A DNA stretch of 22,998 bases. Origin: JBFJKD01 sp041601945 (GTDB lineage: Bacteria; Pseudomonadota; Gammaproteobacteria; Pseudomonadales; Porticoccaceae). Below are positions 6,445 through 14,296 of this stretch, one piece after another (position 1 is the stretch's first letter; the number at the start of each line of letters is the position of its first letter). The stretch covers positions 1 through 22,998 of the forward strand of contig JBFIHG010000039.1 of NCBI GenBank assembly GCA_041601945.1. The letters are read 5' to 3'. The notes under the pieces are model-generated. The model did not search any database. It was given only the letters and a program-made list of their open reading frames with translations, and was not told the DNA's origin. Position numbers and translations under genes: made by a program.

Positions 6445-7296
6445 TTATTTACGCGCTGAGGGACCGTTCACGGTGAGGCCGTTGCCCATGATGGTTTGAA
6501 AATATTCGAGATTCCGAAACTGCACGCTCTGCAACGGGAACGGCCGCGCACGGATGTCCCGCATGCAACCTGCGTAGCGATAATGCAGCGATCCCATACC
6601 CTCCCATTTGGAGCGATACACCGGGAAACCCGTAGCCTGTCCGAGTGCGGGGCCTGGAATATCCGCCCGTAATTTTTGTCCGGACGCGCGCATATGGCAA
6701 TCCGCGCAGGCCATATTCAACTGACCGTGTTTTGAGTAAAACAATTTTTGACCACTCAGATAGGCGTCGTAAGCATCGCCATTGGGCACTTCAATAGCGA
6801 ACAATTTATCCCGAGAAGTAAATGCCATGTAGGCAGAAATATCCACCAGATCGCCTGTTTTGTAGCTCAGGGCTGACTCACCGTTGGCCGCGCGGCAGCG
6901 GTTAATTGCCAGTTCAAGGGTTATAACCTCATTAGCTGTCGTATCAAACTGTGGATAATTCTGCCGTATGCCGATGCCGCCATTGGCGAAGCACTCCCCA
7001 TAGGTTTTGCCATTGGCAAAGGGCGTTTCAAACAATTCTTTACCGTTATCGATATTGAGTTCGTAAGGTGCAAATTCTTCGATTTCCAGCCACTGCTCCC
7101 GGGAGTCAGCGTCAATGGCATACACTCCATTGTTGTAGTCGGCAAACTCTACGCCTGTAAAACGTTTAGCGAAAAACGCCCTGAATTTCTCCGTATCCGT
7201 TTGTACCGTTTGCTGGAAGTTTTCCTTGGCACCACAACCCGTAAGAACAGCCACAAATGTAACCGACGCCATGACGGACAGCAGTATTTTTTTCAT
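6445..7296 (-). CDS. soxA: Sulfur oxidation c-type cytochrome SoxA, monoheme, lipoprotein-type signal
   Basis: SoxA, with SoxX, oxidatively couples thiosulfate to the SoxY cysteine. It is 283 residues from the ATG at 7296, chosen because GGGAGGGGG precedes it and a signal peptide starts there; an earlier in-frame start (7356) would overlap soxZ. There is a single heme site CADCH (197-201). Cys243 in YAGCMRDIRARPFPLQS is the SoxA active-site cysteine and heme ligand (cysteine persulfide in characterised enzymes). Cys102 and Cys134 in the first domain probably form the disulfide that replaces the first heme in monoheme SoxA. The signal ends in VLTGC with Cys21, a good lipobox, so SoxA may be membrane-anchored rather than free in the periplasm. 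Confidence 0.93.
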   Translation of the reverse strand: MKKILLSVMASVTFVAVLTGCGAKENFQQTVQTDTEKFRAFFAKRFTGVEFADYNNGVYAIDADSREQWLEIEEFAPYELNIDNGKELFETPFANGKTYGECFANGGIGIRQNYPQFDTTANEVITLELAINRCRAANGESALSYKTGDLVDISAYMAFTSRDKLFAIEVPNGDAYDAYLSGQKLFYSKHGQLNMACADCHMRASGQKLRADIPGPALGQATGFPVYRSKWEGMGSLHYRYAGCMRDIRARPFPLQSVQFRNLEYFQTIMGNGLTVNGPSARK

Positions 7297-7352
7297 ATCA
7301 AGCCCCCTCCCGACAGTCTTGGTGTTGCAGTTCTTGCAAAGTGACGTCGCTC

Positions 7353-7652
7353 TCACCTGATCACGCTTTCGCTGGTTTCCGTTTCACCCTTGTTGTCAAT
7401 CCAGCTCACTGTGATTTTATCTCCAGCGACACCACCCTTAAATGCAAACGCCAGGTAGGGATCCTTGGAGACGGCTGGCCCCAGCTGCGCGTGAAATACG
7501 GTTACGCCTTTGTGCACCACCGTTACTTCGGTTATGAAGTGCCCCGGGATTAATTTGCCGTCGGCATCTTTGCGACGACCGGTTTCCATAATATGGCCAA
7601 TCAGCATTTTTACCTTGATGACGTCGCCTTTTGCACTCGCTTTAATTTTCAT
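7353..7652 (-). CDS. soxZ: Thiosulfate oxidation carrier subunit SoxZ
   Basis: A 99-residue immunoglobulin-like partner of SoxY with no signal peptide, as expected because it is co-exported with Tat-borne SoxY. It starts MKIKASAKGDVIKVKMLIGH and continues with TGRRKDADGKLIPGHFI, both typical of SoxZ. The ATG at 7652 is preceded by GGAG; a TTG five codons earlier is in frame but less likely. It is 39 bases after the SoxY stop codon. Normal length. Confidence 0.93.
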   Translation of the reverse strand: MKIKASAKGDVIKVKMLIGHIMETGRRKDADGKLIPGHFITEVTVVHKGVTVFHAQLGPAVSKDPYLAFAFKGGVAGDKITVSWIDNKGETETSESVIR

Positions 7653-7691
7653 ACCTGAACACTCCAATGTTTTGCGATTAGCGGACTCGAC

Positions 7692-8153
7692 TTAACCGCC
7701 ACAGCCGCCAATGGTTACTTTAACTTCCTGTTGGACCCGGAATAATTTTCCATCCGCTTCCACCAGTGCCACCAGATTTGAGGTTTCCCCCATGCGCAGG
7801 CGTACGGATATATCCGCGACATTCTGCGCTGTCAGGTCAAACGAAGCCGCTAGTGGCGATGGATTCTTTTCAACAAACAGGCTGATGCTCTTCACATTTG
7901 GCAAATTGGTACTTACCGACACTGGCACTACGGCGCCATTTTCGGCGATGGCCGGTGCCTTGAGTTTAACCGCACTGCTATCCTCGACAGCAAGCCCGGG
8001 ATACCTGGCTGCAATTGCCGACGCCAGGGCGTCCGCTGTAAACGCCGCTTCGTTCCAGGCGGCCAGTGCTAATCTGGGCACGCTTGCCAATGCGAGCAAC
8101 CCACCAGCCCCAGCACCCATATATTTAAAAAAACTACGACGACTTAACTTCAT
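7692..8153 (-). CDS. soxY: Sulfur-carrier protein SoxY
   Basis: A 153-residue carrier on which thiosulfate sulfur is bound and oxidised. It ends in the diagnostic swinging-arm motif GGCGG (149-153), with Cys151 as the sulfur attachment site. The N-terminus has a twin-arginine signal, SRRSFFKYMGAG, with a hydrophobic stretch to about residue 32, giving Tat export together with SoxZ. GGAGA precedes the ATG at 8153. It lies between soxX and soxZ. All expected elements are intact. Confidence 0.96.
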   Translation of the reverse strand: MKLSRRSFFKYMGAGAGGLLALASVPRLALAAWNEAAFTADALASAIAARYPGLAVEDSSAVKLKAPAIAENGAVVPVSVSTNLPNVKSISLFVEKNPSPLAASFDLTAQNVADISVRLRMGETSNLVALVEADGKLFRVQQEVKVTIGGCGG

Positions 8154-8210
8154 GGAATACTCTCCGTAAAAATTGGTTTATCAAATAAGCGAAAGCGACA
8201 GGAATCCTTC

Positions 8211-8564
8211 CTAAAGGGTATATAAATAGTCGACCACCCAGTCGATTTCCTCTTCCGTTAAAATTTCATGCCGACCAAAAGGCGGCATCATGCTTCCAGG
8301 ATTACGCGTTCCCGCATCCCATATCTGTTCCCGTAATAGCGAACGATCGGGAAACCGCAGTGTCATTTGCATCAGAGGCGGTCCAACGGTACCAGCCAGG
8401 GAACCATCGTCCATGGCGTGGCAGGCAAGACAATTGCCTTTGCCACGATCAAAAGCGGCTTCCTTACCTTTTGCGACTGTATCGACATCCACTTCATTTG
8501 CCGTCGCCAGGGATCCACACAGTATCTGCATCACGAAAACCAATGGCACAATTAGTAACTTCAT
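8211..8564 (-). CDS. soxX: Sulfur oxidation c-type cytochrome SoxX
   Basis: A 117-residue monoheme cytochrome c, the electron-transfer subunit of SoxXA. The signal peptide covers residues 1-22. The heme site is CLACH (45-49) and the distal methionine lies in GSMMPPFG (90-97), as in SoxX. AGGAAGG stands 7 bases before the ATG. It follows soxD by 12 bases and precedes soxY; soxA is separated from soxX by soxY and soxZ, an order common in Sox clusters. Confidence 0.92.
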   Translation of the reverse strand: MKLLIVPLVFVMQILCGSLATANEVDVDTVAKGKEAAFDRGKGNCLACHAMDDGSLAGTVGPPLMQMTLRFPDRSLLREQIWDAGTRNPGSMMPPFGRHEILTEEEIDWVVDYLYTL

Positions 8565-8576
8565 TCCGAGCCCTTC

Positions 8577-9668
8577 CTATTGACTGCTTTCCAGCATAAA
8601 TTCGACCGCCGCTTTAACGTCTGCGTCGCTCAAATCGCTGCGCCCGCCTTTGGCCGGCATAAAACCAGTATCCCCCTGAAAACCTTGTAGCGCATTTGCA
8701 TACAGTTTTTCCTTGCCCTGGGAAATACGCGGCGCCCATTGTTCGACAGCACCAAGCAGTGGTGCGCCGCCCACACCTGAGTCGTGGCACACCTGACAAG
8801 CGGACACATAAACAGGTTGGCCCTGCTGAGCGATCTCCGACAATGCCGTACTCTTAGACTGCGGGTCGGGGGTTTCTGCAAACGCCAAGCCGAGATTGCC
8901 GTCTTCCTTAAAGTGATCAGTTGGCGTAATACCGGAAATGACTTCTGCAATGACTCTCGCTTCCGGATCCGTGCAGTTCTGCATACAGCGCCGATTCTTC
9001 GTGTCGGGACGATCGTCTACATAGAAACCGTCTTTATTGGGCATTTCAACAGACGCAAGATTTTCCTGATCGAGAACGAAATCATCTTCCACCAGATCAT
9101 TCAAGTTCAGCACATAGGCAGTAACAGCGTAAGTTTCATCAACGGTCAGGGATTGCGGCGCGGTAAACGGCATGGCCCGATGAATATAATCCCAGAGCGT
9201 ACTTGCATAAGGCCAGTAACTGCCGACGGTTTTGTCCGGACGCTCCAGTGTCAGGGTGTTCATGCCACCCGCCAGCTTCGGCCAGCGCCCTTCCCCTTCG
9301 CCAAAGGTGCCATGGCAACTGGCGCATTTTTCATCGTAAATTTCTTCGCCATCTTCCACGCTGCCCTCGCCCGGCGGCAGACCGAGTCCGTCGGGACGGA
9401 CATCGATATCCCAGCCAGCGATGGTCTCCGCGTCAACGGCCGTCCCGATTCCGTAGCGTTCGGGGGAGGTTTTCGCCGCCGTATCGATTGCAGAATCAGC
9501 GGACGCTGTGGCAACAGGCTCGCTATCTGCCGTGGCTGCGAGCTGGTCCCTCTCTACACCCGCTACACTCGACTGTTTATTGTCCTTGCAAGCGATCAAA
9601 ATCGACAGCGTTAGCAACAGTAAAAGAGTTGTGCCGCGCGGCCGCAACGTATCAGGTGACCTGGACAT
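8577..9668 (-). CDS. soxD: Diheme cytochrome c subunit SoxD of sulfane dehydrogenase, probable lipoprotein
   Basis: A 363-residue diheme cytochrome that accepts electrons from SoxC. The heme sites are CASCH (115-119) and CQVCH (291-295). AMPF (165-168) and FMPAKGG near the C-terminus are likely methionine-ligand regions. Residues about 12-27 are hydrophobic and end in LIAC with Cys27, a good lipobox, followed by a low-complexity Ala/Ser/Asp linker (about 33-68) that would space the heme domains from a membrane anchor. It overlaps the soxC stop by 17 bases, and GGGAG precedes its ATG. Presence of SoxCD predicts complete thiosulfate oxidation to sulfate rather than sulfur-globule formation. Confidence 0.92.
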   Translation of the reverse strand: MSRSPDTLRPRGTTLLLLLTLSILIACKDNKQSSVAGVERDQLAATADSEPVATASADSAIDTAAKTSPERYGIGTAVDAETIAGWDIDVRPDGLGLPPGEGSVEDGEEIYDEKCASCHGTFGEGEGRWPKLAGGMNTLTLERPDKTVGSYWPYASTLWDYIHRAMPFTAPQSLTVDETYAVTAYVLNLNDLVEDDFVLDQENLASVEMPNKDGFYVDDRPDTKNRRCMQNCTDPEARVIAEVISGITPTDHFKEDGNLGLAFAETPDPQSKSTALSEIAQQGQPVYVSACQVCHDSGVGGAPLLGAVEQWAPRISQGKEKLYANALQGFQGDTGFMPAKGGRSDLSDADVKAAVEFMLESSQ

Positions 9669-10971
9669 TATTCACACTCCCGTCACTATTTAACCGCCAG
9701 GTATGAATCGCATTCTTATGATAAATAGAATTCCCGCCGCGCTGTTCCCGTAGCTGACCTAAGGTGGGCTGTACATAACCGCTCTCGTCCACCGCCCGAC
9801 TTTGCAGTAATAACGGTTGTCCTTCCCATTTAAACGGCAAACTAAATCGGGTCAGGGCTTTGGATAGCACCATCCCTTTGAGTGGAGCGGTTTGCCAACT
9901 CACACCGCCGTCCAGCGACACATCCACCCCGGTAATTTTTCCGTGACCGCTCCAGGCCAGACCTTCCAGTTCATAAAAGCCCGGTACCTTCAGGGGTTTC
10001 TCCGGGCAAGGTGACGTAATAACCGAGTTGCATTCCTGTACAAAACTGAATTTGCGTGCGCGGCCATCTGGCATTAAATCGGTGTATTTGGAGGTTTCCT
10101 CGCGCATATACCAGGGCTGATCGCCTACTTCCAGGCGGCGCAGCCATTTGATGCTGGTGTTGCCTTCCCAGCCAGGATTTAACAGGCGTAGCGGATAACC
10201 CTGCTCCGGACGCAGCGCTTCGCCATTTTGTGCATAGACCACCAGCGTGTCATTCAGCGCTTTTTCCATGGGAATACTACGGGCCATGGCCGCACCGTCG
10301 GCACCTTCAGCCAATATCCACTTGCCCTGCGGCTTGACGCCCGCTTCAGCCAGCAGCGTAGACAGGCGCACGCCGCTCCACTCACAGCAGGAAATCATAC
10401 CGTGGGTAAACTGCAAGCCCTCCATCTGTGGGCCTTTCCATTCCATACCACCATTGGCCGGGCATTCCAGGAATTTAATTTCCGACACGCTGGGGAAGCG
10501 TTGCAGATCATCCATAGTAAAAATCAGCGGCCGGTCCACCAGACCGTGCAATATCAGGCGATGCTCGTCCGGATTGATCTCCGGCACCCCGGCATGATAA
10601 CGCTCGAATACCAGACCATTGGGCGTAATGATCCCTTTCAGGTCCTGCAACGGCGTCATACTGATCGAAGAAATGGCATCAGCCGTCAACCAGGGAACCG
10701 TGCGTCGCACCACGTCACTTTCAAAGGCCGATGGTTTGCCATAGGGATCGCTAACCACACCACGGCCCAGGCTGCGGGTCCAGGTGGGAACAGCTGGCGG
10801 GAGATTCGAATTGGCGAGGGTTCCGGGCACAGCCGTCATGGCTGCGGACGCGCCGAGCATGGTCAGGGCGTTTTTTAGAAAACGGCGGCGCTCGAGTGTG
10901 CCTAACTGATCGCTCTCTTTAGACAGTAGTCCTAACAGTTGGCGCTCGGTACTGCTCGCAAACCAGGCCAT
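9652..10971 (-). CDS. soxC: Sulfane dehydrogenase SoxC, molybdenum cofactor subunit
   Basis: A molybdoenzyme of the sulfite oxidase family that oxidises the SoxY-bound sulfane sulfur. FLECPANGGMEW holds the Mo-ligating cysteine (residue 170 from this start). The C-terminal dimerisation domain includes GHGKITGVDVSLDGG and a SoxC-like end. A twin-arginine signal, RRRFLKNALTMLGAS, follows a leader of about 27 residues. I prefer the ATG at 10971 because GGAGA lies 7 bases upstream; an ATG at 11019, with AGGAAG 10 bases upstream, would add 16 residues and cannot be excluded. It is the first gene of the sox operon, facing the thioesterase genes across a roughly 300-base divergent region. Confidence 0.93.
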   Translation of the reverse strand: MAWFASSTERQLLGLLSKESDQLGTLERRRFLKNALTMLGASAAMTAVPGTLANSNLPPAVPTWTRSLGRGVVSDPYGKPSAFESDVVRRTVPWLTADAISSISMTPLQDLKGIITPNGLVFERYHAGVPEINPDEHRLILHGLVDRPLIFTMDDLQRFPSVSEIKFLECPANGGMEWKGPQMEGLQFTHGMISCCEWSGVRLSTLLAEAGVKPQGKWILAEGADGAAMARSIPMEKALNDTLVVYAQNGEALRPEQGYPLRLLNPGWEGNTSIKWLRRLEVGDQPWYMREETSKYTDLMPDGRARKFSFVQECNSVITSPCPEKPLKVPGFYELEGLAWSGHGKITGVDVSLDGGVSWQTAPLKGMVLSKALTRFSLPFKWEGQPLLLQSRAVDESGYVQPTLGQLREQRGGNSIYHKNAIHTWRLNSDGSVNNVQVT

Positions 10972-11030
10972 AATCAGTTCTCCGCTCTTCGACGCCCGTT
11001 CCGTATCAGTGTGCCCCATACCAGTCAAAC

Positions 11031-11120
11031 TTCCTATATTGGATTGGCGGAAGTTTGCAGGGAGGTTGTTTCTAAGGTCGGATTTACATTCCTATATTAC
11101 TTTAACGCATATATATATGC
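11031..11120. promoter_or_regulatory. Divergent sox control region: TTCCTATATT repeats and AT palindrome
   Basis: The 10-mer TTCCTATATT occurs at 11031-11040 and again at 11089-11098. A perfect 14-base palindrome, GCATATATATATGC, follows at 11107-11120. All lie between soxC and the oppositely transcribed thioesterase genes, upstream of the only apparent start of the sox operon. ArsR-type SoxR repressors bind AT-rich inverted repeats, so this is the natural place for such sites; soxR itself is not in the window. Confidence 0.4.
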
Positions 11121-11229
11121 CTTAATTGTATATGAGTCTAGTCTAATGAAGCAAGCACCAGCAGGCAATGACCCCATGACTTTTACTCATCCATCCTCCA
11201 GCACCCGTAAGGTAGACACAGGAAAGTCA

Positions 11230-11257
11230 TTAATCGCCATACTGATCTGGTTATAAT
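11230..11257 (+). promoter_or_regulatory. Candidate sigma70 promoter for the thioesterase pair
   Basis: TATAAT (11252-11257), an exact -10 consensus, follows TTAATC (11230-11235) at 16 bases. The predicted start is about 55 bases before the ATG at 11318. The -35 is weak. Confidence 0.42.
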
Positions 11258-11317
11258 AGTTCAATCGCATCGTGCCAACTCCAGGAATTCCCTCTTTATG
11301 TCCCGCGTTTATCTGTT

Positions 11318-11809
11318 ATGACCGACCAGACCTTGATGGAACGTATTGTCAAATTTCGTTCTGAACCCAAAAATCAGTCGCCCCACGCCCAGTTTCTTGG
11401 GCTGCAGATCGTGGATATCGAGCTCGAGCAGGCCGTGATTAAAATCCCCTATTCAAAGGATATGGCGGGCAATGCCGCGACAGGTATTTTGCACGGCGGT
11501 CTGGTGACCACGGCGTTAGATTCCGCCTCTGGACTGGCAGTATTTGCGGCCCTCGAAGAATTTATGACCATCGCGACCCTGGATTTACGTATCGACTACC
11601 TGAAACCGGCAACACCGGAGCAGGCAATTTTCGCCTGGGCACATTGCTACAAAACCACCCGCAATGTGTGTTTTGTGCGCGGCGTTGCCTATCACGAAGA
11701 TCGCAACGACCCGATCGCCAATTGCACAGCCACCTTTATGGTCACCAATCAGGCAGGTGTAACCGCACAGGATAGAATCGAGAGCCGCAACCCCGAGGGG
11801 AGCGTTTAA
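11318..11809 (+). CDS. PaaI-type hotdog acyl-CoA thioesterase (first of overlapping pair)
   Basis: A 163-residue hotdog protein likely to hydrolyse an acyl- or aryl-CoA thioester. The PaaI/4HBT-2 signature is GILHGGLVTTALDSASG, with His59-Gly-Gly and Asp68 as the usual catalytic region, followed by TLDLRIDYLKPA. Its TAA overlaps the ATG of the next thioesterase by one base (TAATG), so the two are translationally coupled and could form a mixed oligomer. No clear ribosome site precedes the ATG at 11318. It is transcribed away from the sox operon and followed by esterases, which suggests release of free acids or CoA recycling in the catabolic pathway. Confidence 0.82.
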   Translation: MTDQTLMERIVKFRSEPKNQSPHAQFLGLQIVDIELEQAVIKIPYSKDMAGNAATGILHGGLVTTALDSASGLAVFAALEEFMTIATLDLRIDYLKPATPEQAIFAWAHCYKTTRNVCFVRGVAYHEDRNDPIANCTATFMVTNQAGVTAQDRIESRNPEGSV

Positions 11810-12240
11810 TGGACCTGCTTAGCCTGGTACGTCGCGCCAAAGCAGAAGATGACTTTTCGATTCTGTCCACCGGGATTCCCTACATGAATACCATGGGCAT
11901 TTATGTCTGGGAAGAGCGTGGGCAAATCACCACCACCATGCGCGCTGATAAAAAATTAACCGGCAACCCGTGGCTGCCAGCGTTGCACGGCGGCACCATT
12001 GGCGGCTTGCTGGAAACCGCGGCCATAGTCCAGCTGGCACACGATCAGGATACGGAAAATCTCCCCAAGCCAATCAACGTCACCATCGAATACCTGCGCT
12101 CCGGGAAGATCGCCGATTTACACGCGCGGGCCCGTGTGACCAAACAGGGGCGCCGGGTTGCAAATGTCCAGGTCACCTGTTGGCAATCCGATCCGGATAA
12201 ACCGGTGGCCACCATGCACGGACATTTTTTGATGACTTGA
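11809..12240 (+). CDS. PaaI-type hotdog thioesterase (second of overlapping pair)
   Basis: A 143-residue hotdog protein. LHGGTIGGLLETAA has His60-Gly-Gly with Glu69 where the first paralogue has Asp68; INVTIEYLRSGK is the following beta strand. GAGGGG lies 8 bases before the ATG, inside the end of the preceding gene, and the start overlaps its stop by one base. The sequence differs too much from its neighbour to be a recent duplicate. Whether the two act as a heteromer or on different chain lengths cannot be read from sequence. Confidence 0.8.
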   Translation: MDLLSLVRRAKAEDDFSILSTGIPYMNTMGIYVWEERGQITTTMRADKKLTGNPWLPALHGGTIGGLLETAAIVQLAHDQDTENLPKPINVTIEYLRSGKIADLHARARVTKQGRRVANVQVTCWQSDPDKPVATMHGHFLMT

Positions 12241-12313
12241 CCGGTACGATGAGCTTAAATTCACTCCTCGCTGGCGTGTAACAACACTCTAAAAACTTAA
12301 GAAGGTAATCCCC

Positions 12314-13255
12314 ATGGCACTACACCCACAAACCAAGGCGCTACTGGAACAGGCGGCCGCAAGTAACACCCCACAACTGGACGACGGTACGCCCGAAGAA
12401 GGCCGGACGGTATTCGCAACCACCACAAGCATGCTGGGCATTCCACCCCGCCCGGTAAAAGAGGTTAAGGAAATTCAAATTCCTGGCCCGAACGGCCCCA
12501 TTCGCACCGTGGTGATTACCCCCAATCAAACGGGGAGCGGCCCCTTACCCATCTTGATTTACTTTCACGGTGGCGGCTGGGTTATCGGTAGCCCGGAAAC
12601 TCATAAAGGGGAGACCCATTACTTTGCCGACGCGGCACAGTGTATCGTTCTGGTGCCGGACTACCGAAAGGGACCCGAGCACAGATTTCCCGCAGCGCCG
12701 CAGGACTGCTATGCCGTGCTCGAATGGGCCGCCGCTAACGCCGCCAGTTTGGGTGCGGACAGTTCCCGTATCGCCGTGGCCGGCGATAGCGCGGGGGGTA
12801 ATTTAAGTGCCGTCGTGGCGCAAATGACTCGAGATCGCAACGGACCTCCCCTGGCGCTACAGTTGTTGGTCTATCCGGCGACCCAGATGGGTTCGGACAC
12901 TCAATCCTTTAAAGACTTTGCCGAGGGTTATTTCCTGACTGCCCGGGCGATGCACTGGTTCTACAATCATTACGTGGCAACAAAAGCCGAATGGGACGAC
13001 CCCCTCGCCTCGCCATTACTGGCCGATAATCTTCAGGGGCTGGCGCCAGCGTTTATTATGACCGCAGGATTCGACCCACTGCGGGATGAAGGCGCCGCCT
13101 ACGCAGACAAACTCAAGGCCGCAGGTGTGCCGGTAGAATATGTGTGCTATGACGAGCAAATCCACGGCTTTGTTTCTCTCGCTGGTGCTCTGGACGACGG
13201 CCAGGCATTTTTACAGCGGGCATCAGCAGTATTGCGTAAAGCATTTGGCGCCTGA
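12314..13255 (+). CDS. HSL-family (family IV) alpha/beta-hydrolase esterase 1
   Basis: A 313-residue carboxylesterase-type hydrolase. The oxyanion motif is HGGGW (85-89); the catalytic triad is Ser159 in GDSAGG, Asp254 in GFDPLRDEG and His284 in IHGF. DYRKGPEH follows at 116-123. No signal peptide is visible, so it is cytoplasmic. AAGAAGG precedes the ATG. It has the DPLRDEG form typical of classic bacterial HSL esterases and is distinct from the two esterases downstream. It may open esters or lactones made by the Baeyer-Villiger enzyme encoded nearby (inference). Confidence 0.9.
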   Translation: MALHPQTKALLEQAAASNTPQLDDGTPEEGRTVFATTTSMLGIPPRPVKEVKEIQIPGPNGPIRTVVITPNQTGSGPLPILIYFHGGGWVIGSPETHKGETHYFADAAQCIVLVPDYRKGPEHRFPAAPQDCYAVLEWAAANAASLGADSSRIAVAGDSAGGNLSAVVAQMTRDRNGPPLALQLLVYPATQMGSDTQSFKDFAEGYFLTARAMHWFYNHYVATKAEWDDPLASPLLADNLQGLAPAFIMTAGFDPLRDEGAAYADKLKAAGVPVEYVCYDEQIHGFVSLAGALDDGQAFLQRASAVLRKAFGA

Positions 13256-13296
13256 GCTGAGCATTTCACGTTTTCAAATTCATTAGATTTAACAAC

Positions 13297-13331
13297 TACG
13301 TTTAAACGTACTGGTTAACCGCACTAGTTAA
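13297..13331. promoter_or_regulatory. Palindromes upstream of esterase 2
   Basis: TACGTTTAAACGTA (13297-13310) is a perfect 14-base palindrome and GGTTAACC (13313-13320) an 8-base one. ACTGGTTAA is repeated as ACTAGTTAA 13 bases later. The cluster ends 11 bases before the esterase 2 ATG and overlaps its AAGAGG ribosome site region, so a bound protein would block expression of that gene. Confidence 0.4.
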
Positions 13332-13341
13332 GAGGCACACA

Positions 13342-14235
13342 ATGTCCCAACAACAACTAGATAAATTATTGAAAATATTTACCCGTCAGGCCGAACTCGG
13401 CGCCATGAGTGTCGAACAGGAACGCGCGTTTCTCGACGACGGTGGCGCGCGCTTTGTAGTACCCGACGATGTCGTTCTGGAACCCACCAACGCCGACGGC
13501 GTACCCGCAGAATTTTTAACCGCCTCTGGCGCCAATCCGAAACAGGTGGTTTTATATTTACACGGTGGCGGTTACGTTATTGGCTCCATTAAAAGTCACC
13601 GTTACCTGATGCAAAACGTATCCCGCGCCGCCGGTGCCCGCACCCTGGGTATCGATTATCGCCGTGCACCGGAACACCCGTTTCCCGCAGCCCTCGACGA
13701 TGCGGTCAAAGCCTACCGCTGGTTGTTGAGCCAGGGCTATGCAGCCAAGAATATTGCCATCGCCGGGGATTCCGCCGGTGGTGGTTTAACCCTCTCCACC
13801 TTGTTGAAGTTGCGCGAACTGGGCGTGGAGTTGCCCGCCGCTGGGGTGCTAATTTCTCCCTGGGCGGATCTCACTGGCACCGCGCCGTCGGTGGCCGAAC
13901 GCGCGGACATTGATCCCTGCGTTACCCCTGCCGGGTTAGCAAAAATGGCCGACTATTATCTCAATGGCACGGACGGCAAGAACTCCCTTGCCTCCCCGGT
14001 GTTTGCCGAACTTCACGGACTACCGCCCCTGCTCATTCACGTGGGCGGACGGGAAATTCTCTACGACGACAGCCTGACCATCGCCCGCAAAGCCAAAGCC
14101 GCTGGCGGCGATGTAACCCTGGTAGAAGAGCCCGAACTGTTTCACGTGTGGCACGCCTACGCGCCCATGCTGGAAGAGGCACAGGCCTCGGTGGAGCAGA
14201 TCGGCGCATTCCTCAAGGACCGACTAAATCGCTAA
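13342..14235 (+). CDS. HSL-family alpha/beta-hydrolase esterase 2
   Basis: A 297-residue cytoplasmic esterase with HGGGY (74-78), DYRRAPEHPFPAAL, Ser144 in GDSAGG, Asp242 in EILYDDS and His268 in LFHVWH. It is closely related to esterase 3: both share VLYLHGGGYVIGS-type strands, AYRWLL, ISPWAD/TD, KAKAAG and HVWH. This points to tandem duplication. AAGAGG precedes the ATG at 13342. Substrates could be short-chain esters, lactones or steroid/terpenoid esters; sequence does not decide. Confidence 0.9.
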   Translation: MSQQQLDKLLKIFTRQAELGAMSVEQERAFLDDGGARFVVPDDVVLEPTNADGVPAEFLTASGANPKQVVLYLHGGGYVIGSIKSHRYLMQNVSRAAGARTLGIDYRRAPEHPFPAALDDAVKAYRWLLSQGYAAKNIAIAGDSAGGGLTLSTLLKLRELGVELPAAGVLISPWADLTGTAPSVAERADIDPCVTPAGLAKMADYYLNGTDGKNSLASPVFAELHGLPPLLIHVGGREILYDDSLTIARKAKAAGGDVTLVEEPELFHVWHAYAPMLEEAQASVEQIGAFLKDRLNR

Positions 14236-14247
14236 TACGCCACGCAG

Positions 14248-14270
14248 TTGCCCACGCAATGCGTGGGTAA
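14248..14270. repeat. Stem-loop between esterases 2 and 3
   Basis: CCCACGC (14251-14257) and GCGTGGG (14261-14267) form a perfect 7-bp stem with a three-base loop, extendable to 10 pairs by TTG/TAA with one G-T pair. No T-run follows on either strand, so it is more likely an RNA-processing or stability hairpin or a REP-like element than a simple terminator. Confidence 0.6.
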
Positions 14271-14296
14271 TTCACAAAAAATAGAGTATTCCACCT

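Noticed and set aside
6445..7356. SoxA starting at 7356 inside soxZ
   Set aside because: The signal peptide and a strong ribosome site fit the ATG at 7296; the upstream extension carries no plausible signal.
8784..9614. Long plus-strand open frame (276 codons) opposite soxD
   Set aside because: It is antisense to a gene with two intact heme motifs, shows no recognisable domain and has no ribosome site.
10228..10878. Plus-strand open frame (216 codons) opposite soxC
   Set aside because: Shadow of the GC-rich soxC coding sequence; SoxC motifs are intact on the minus strand.
14248..14270. Intrinsic terminator after esterase 2
   Set aside because: The stem is good but no T-run follows on either strand.
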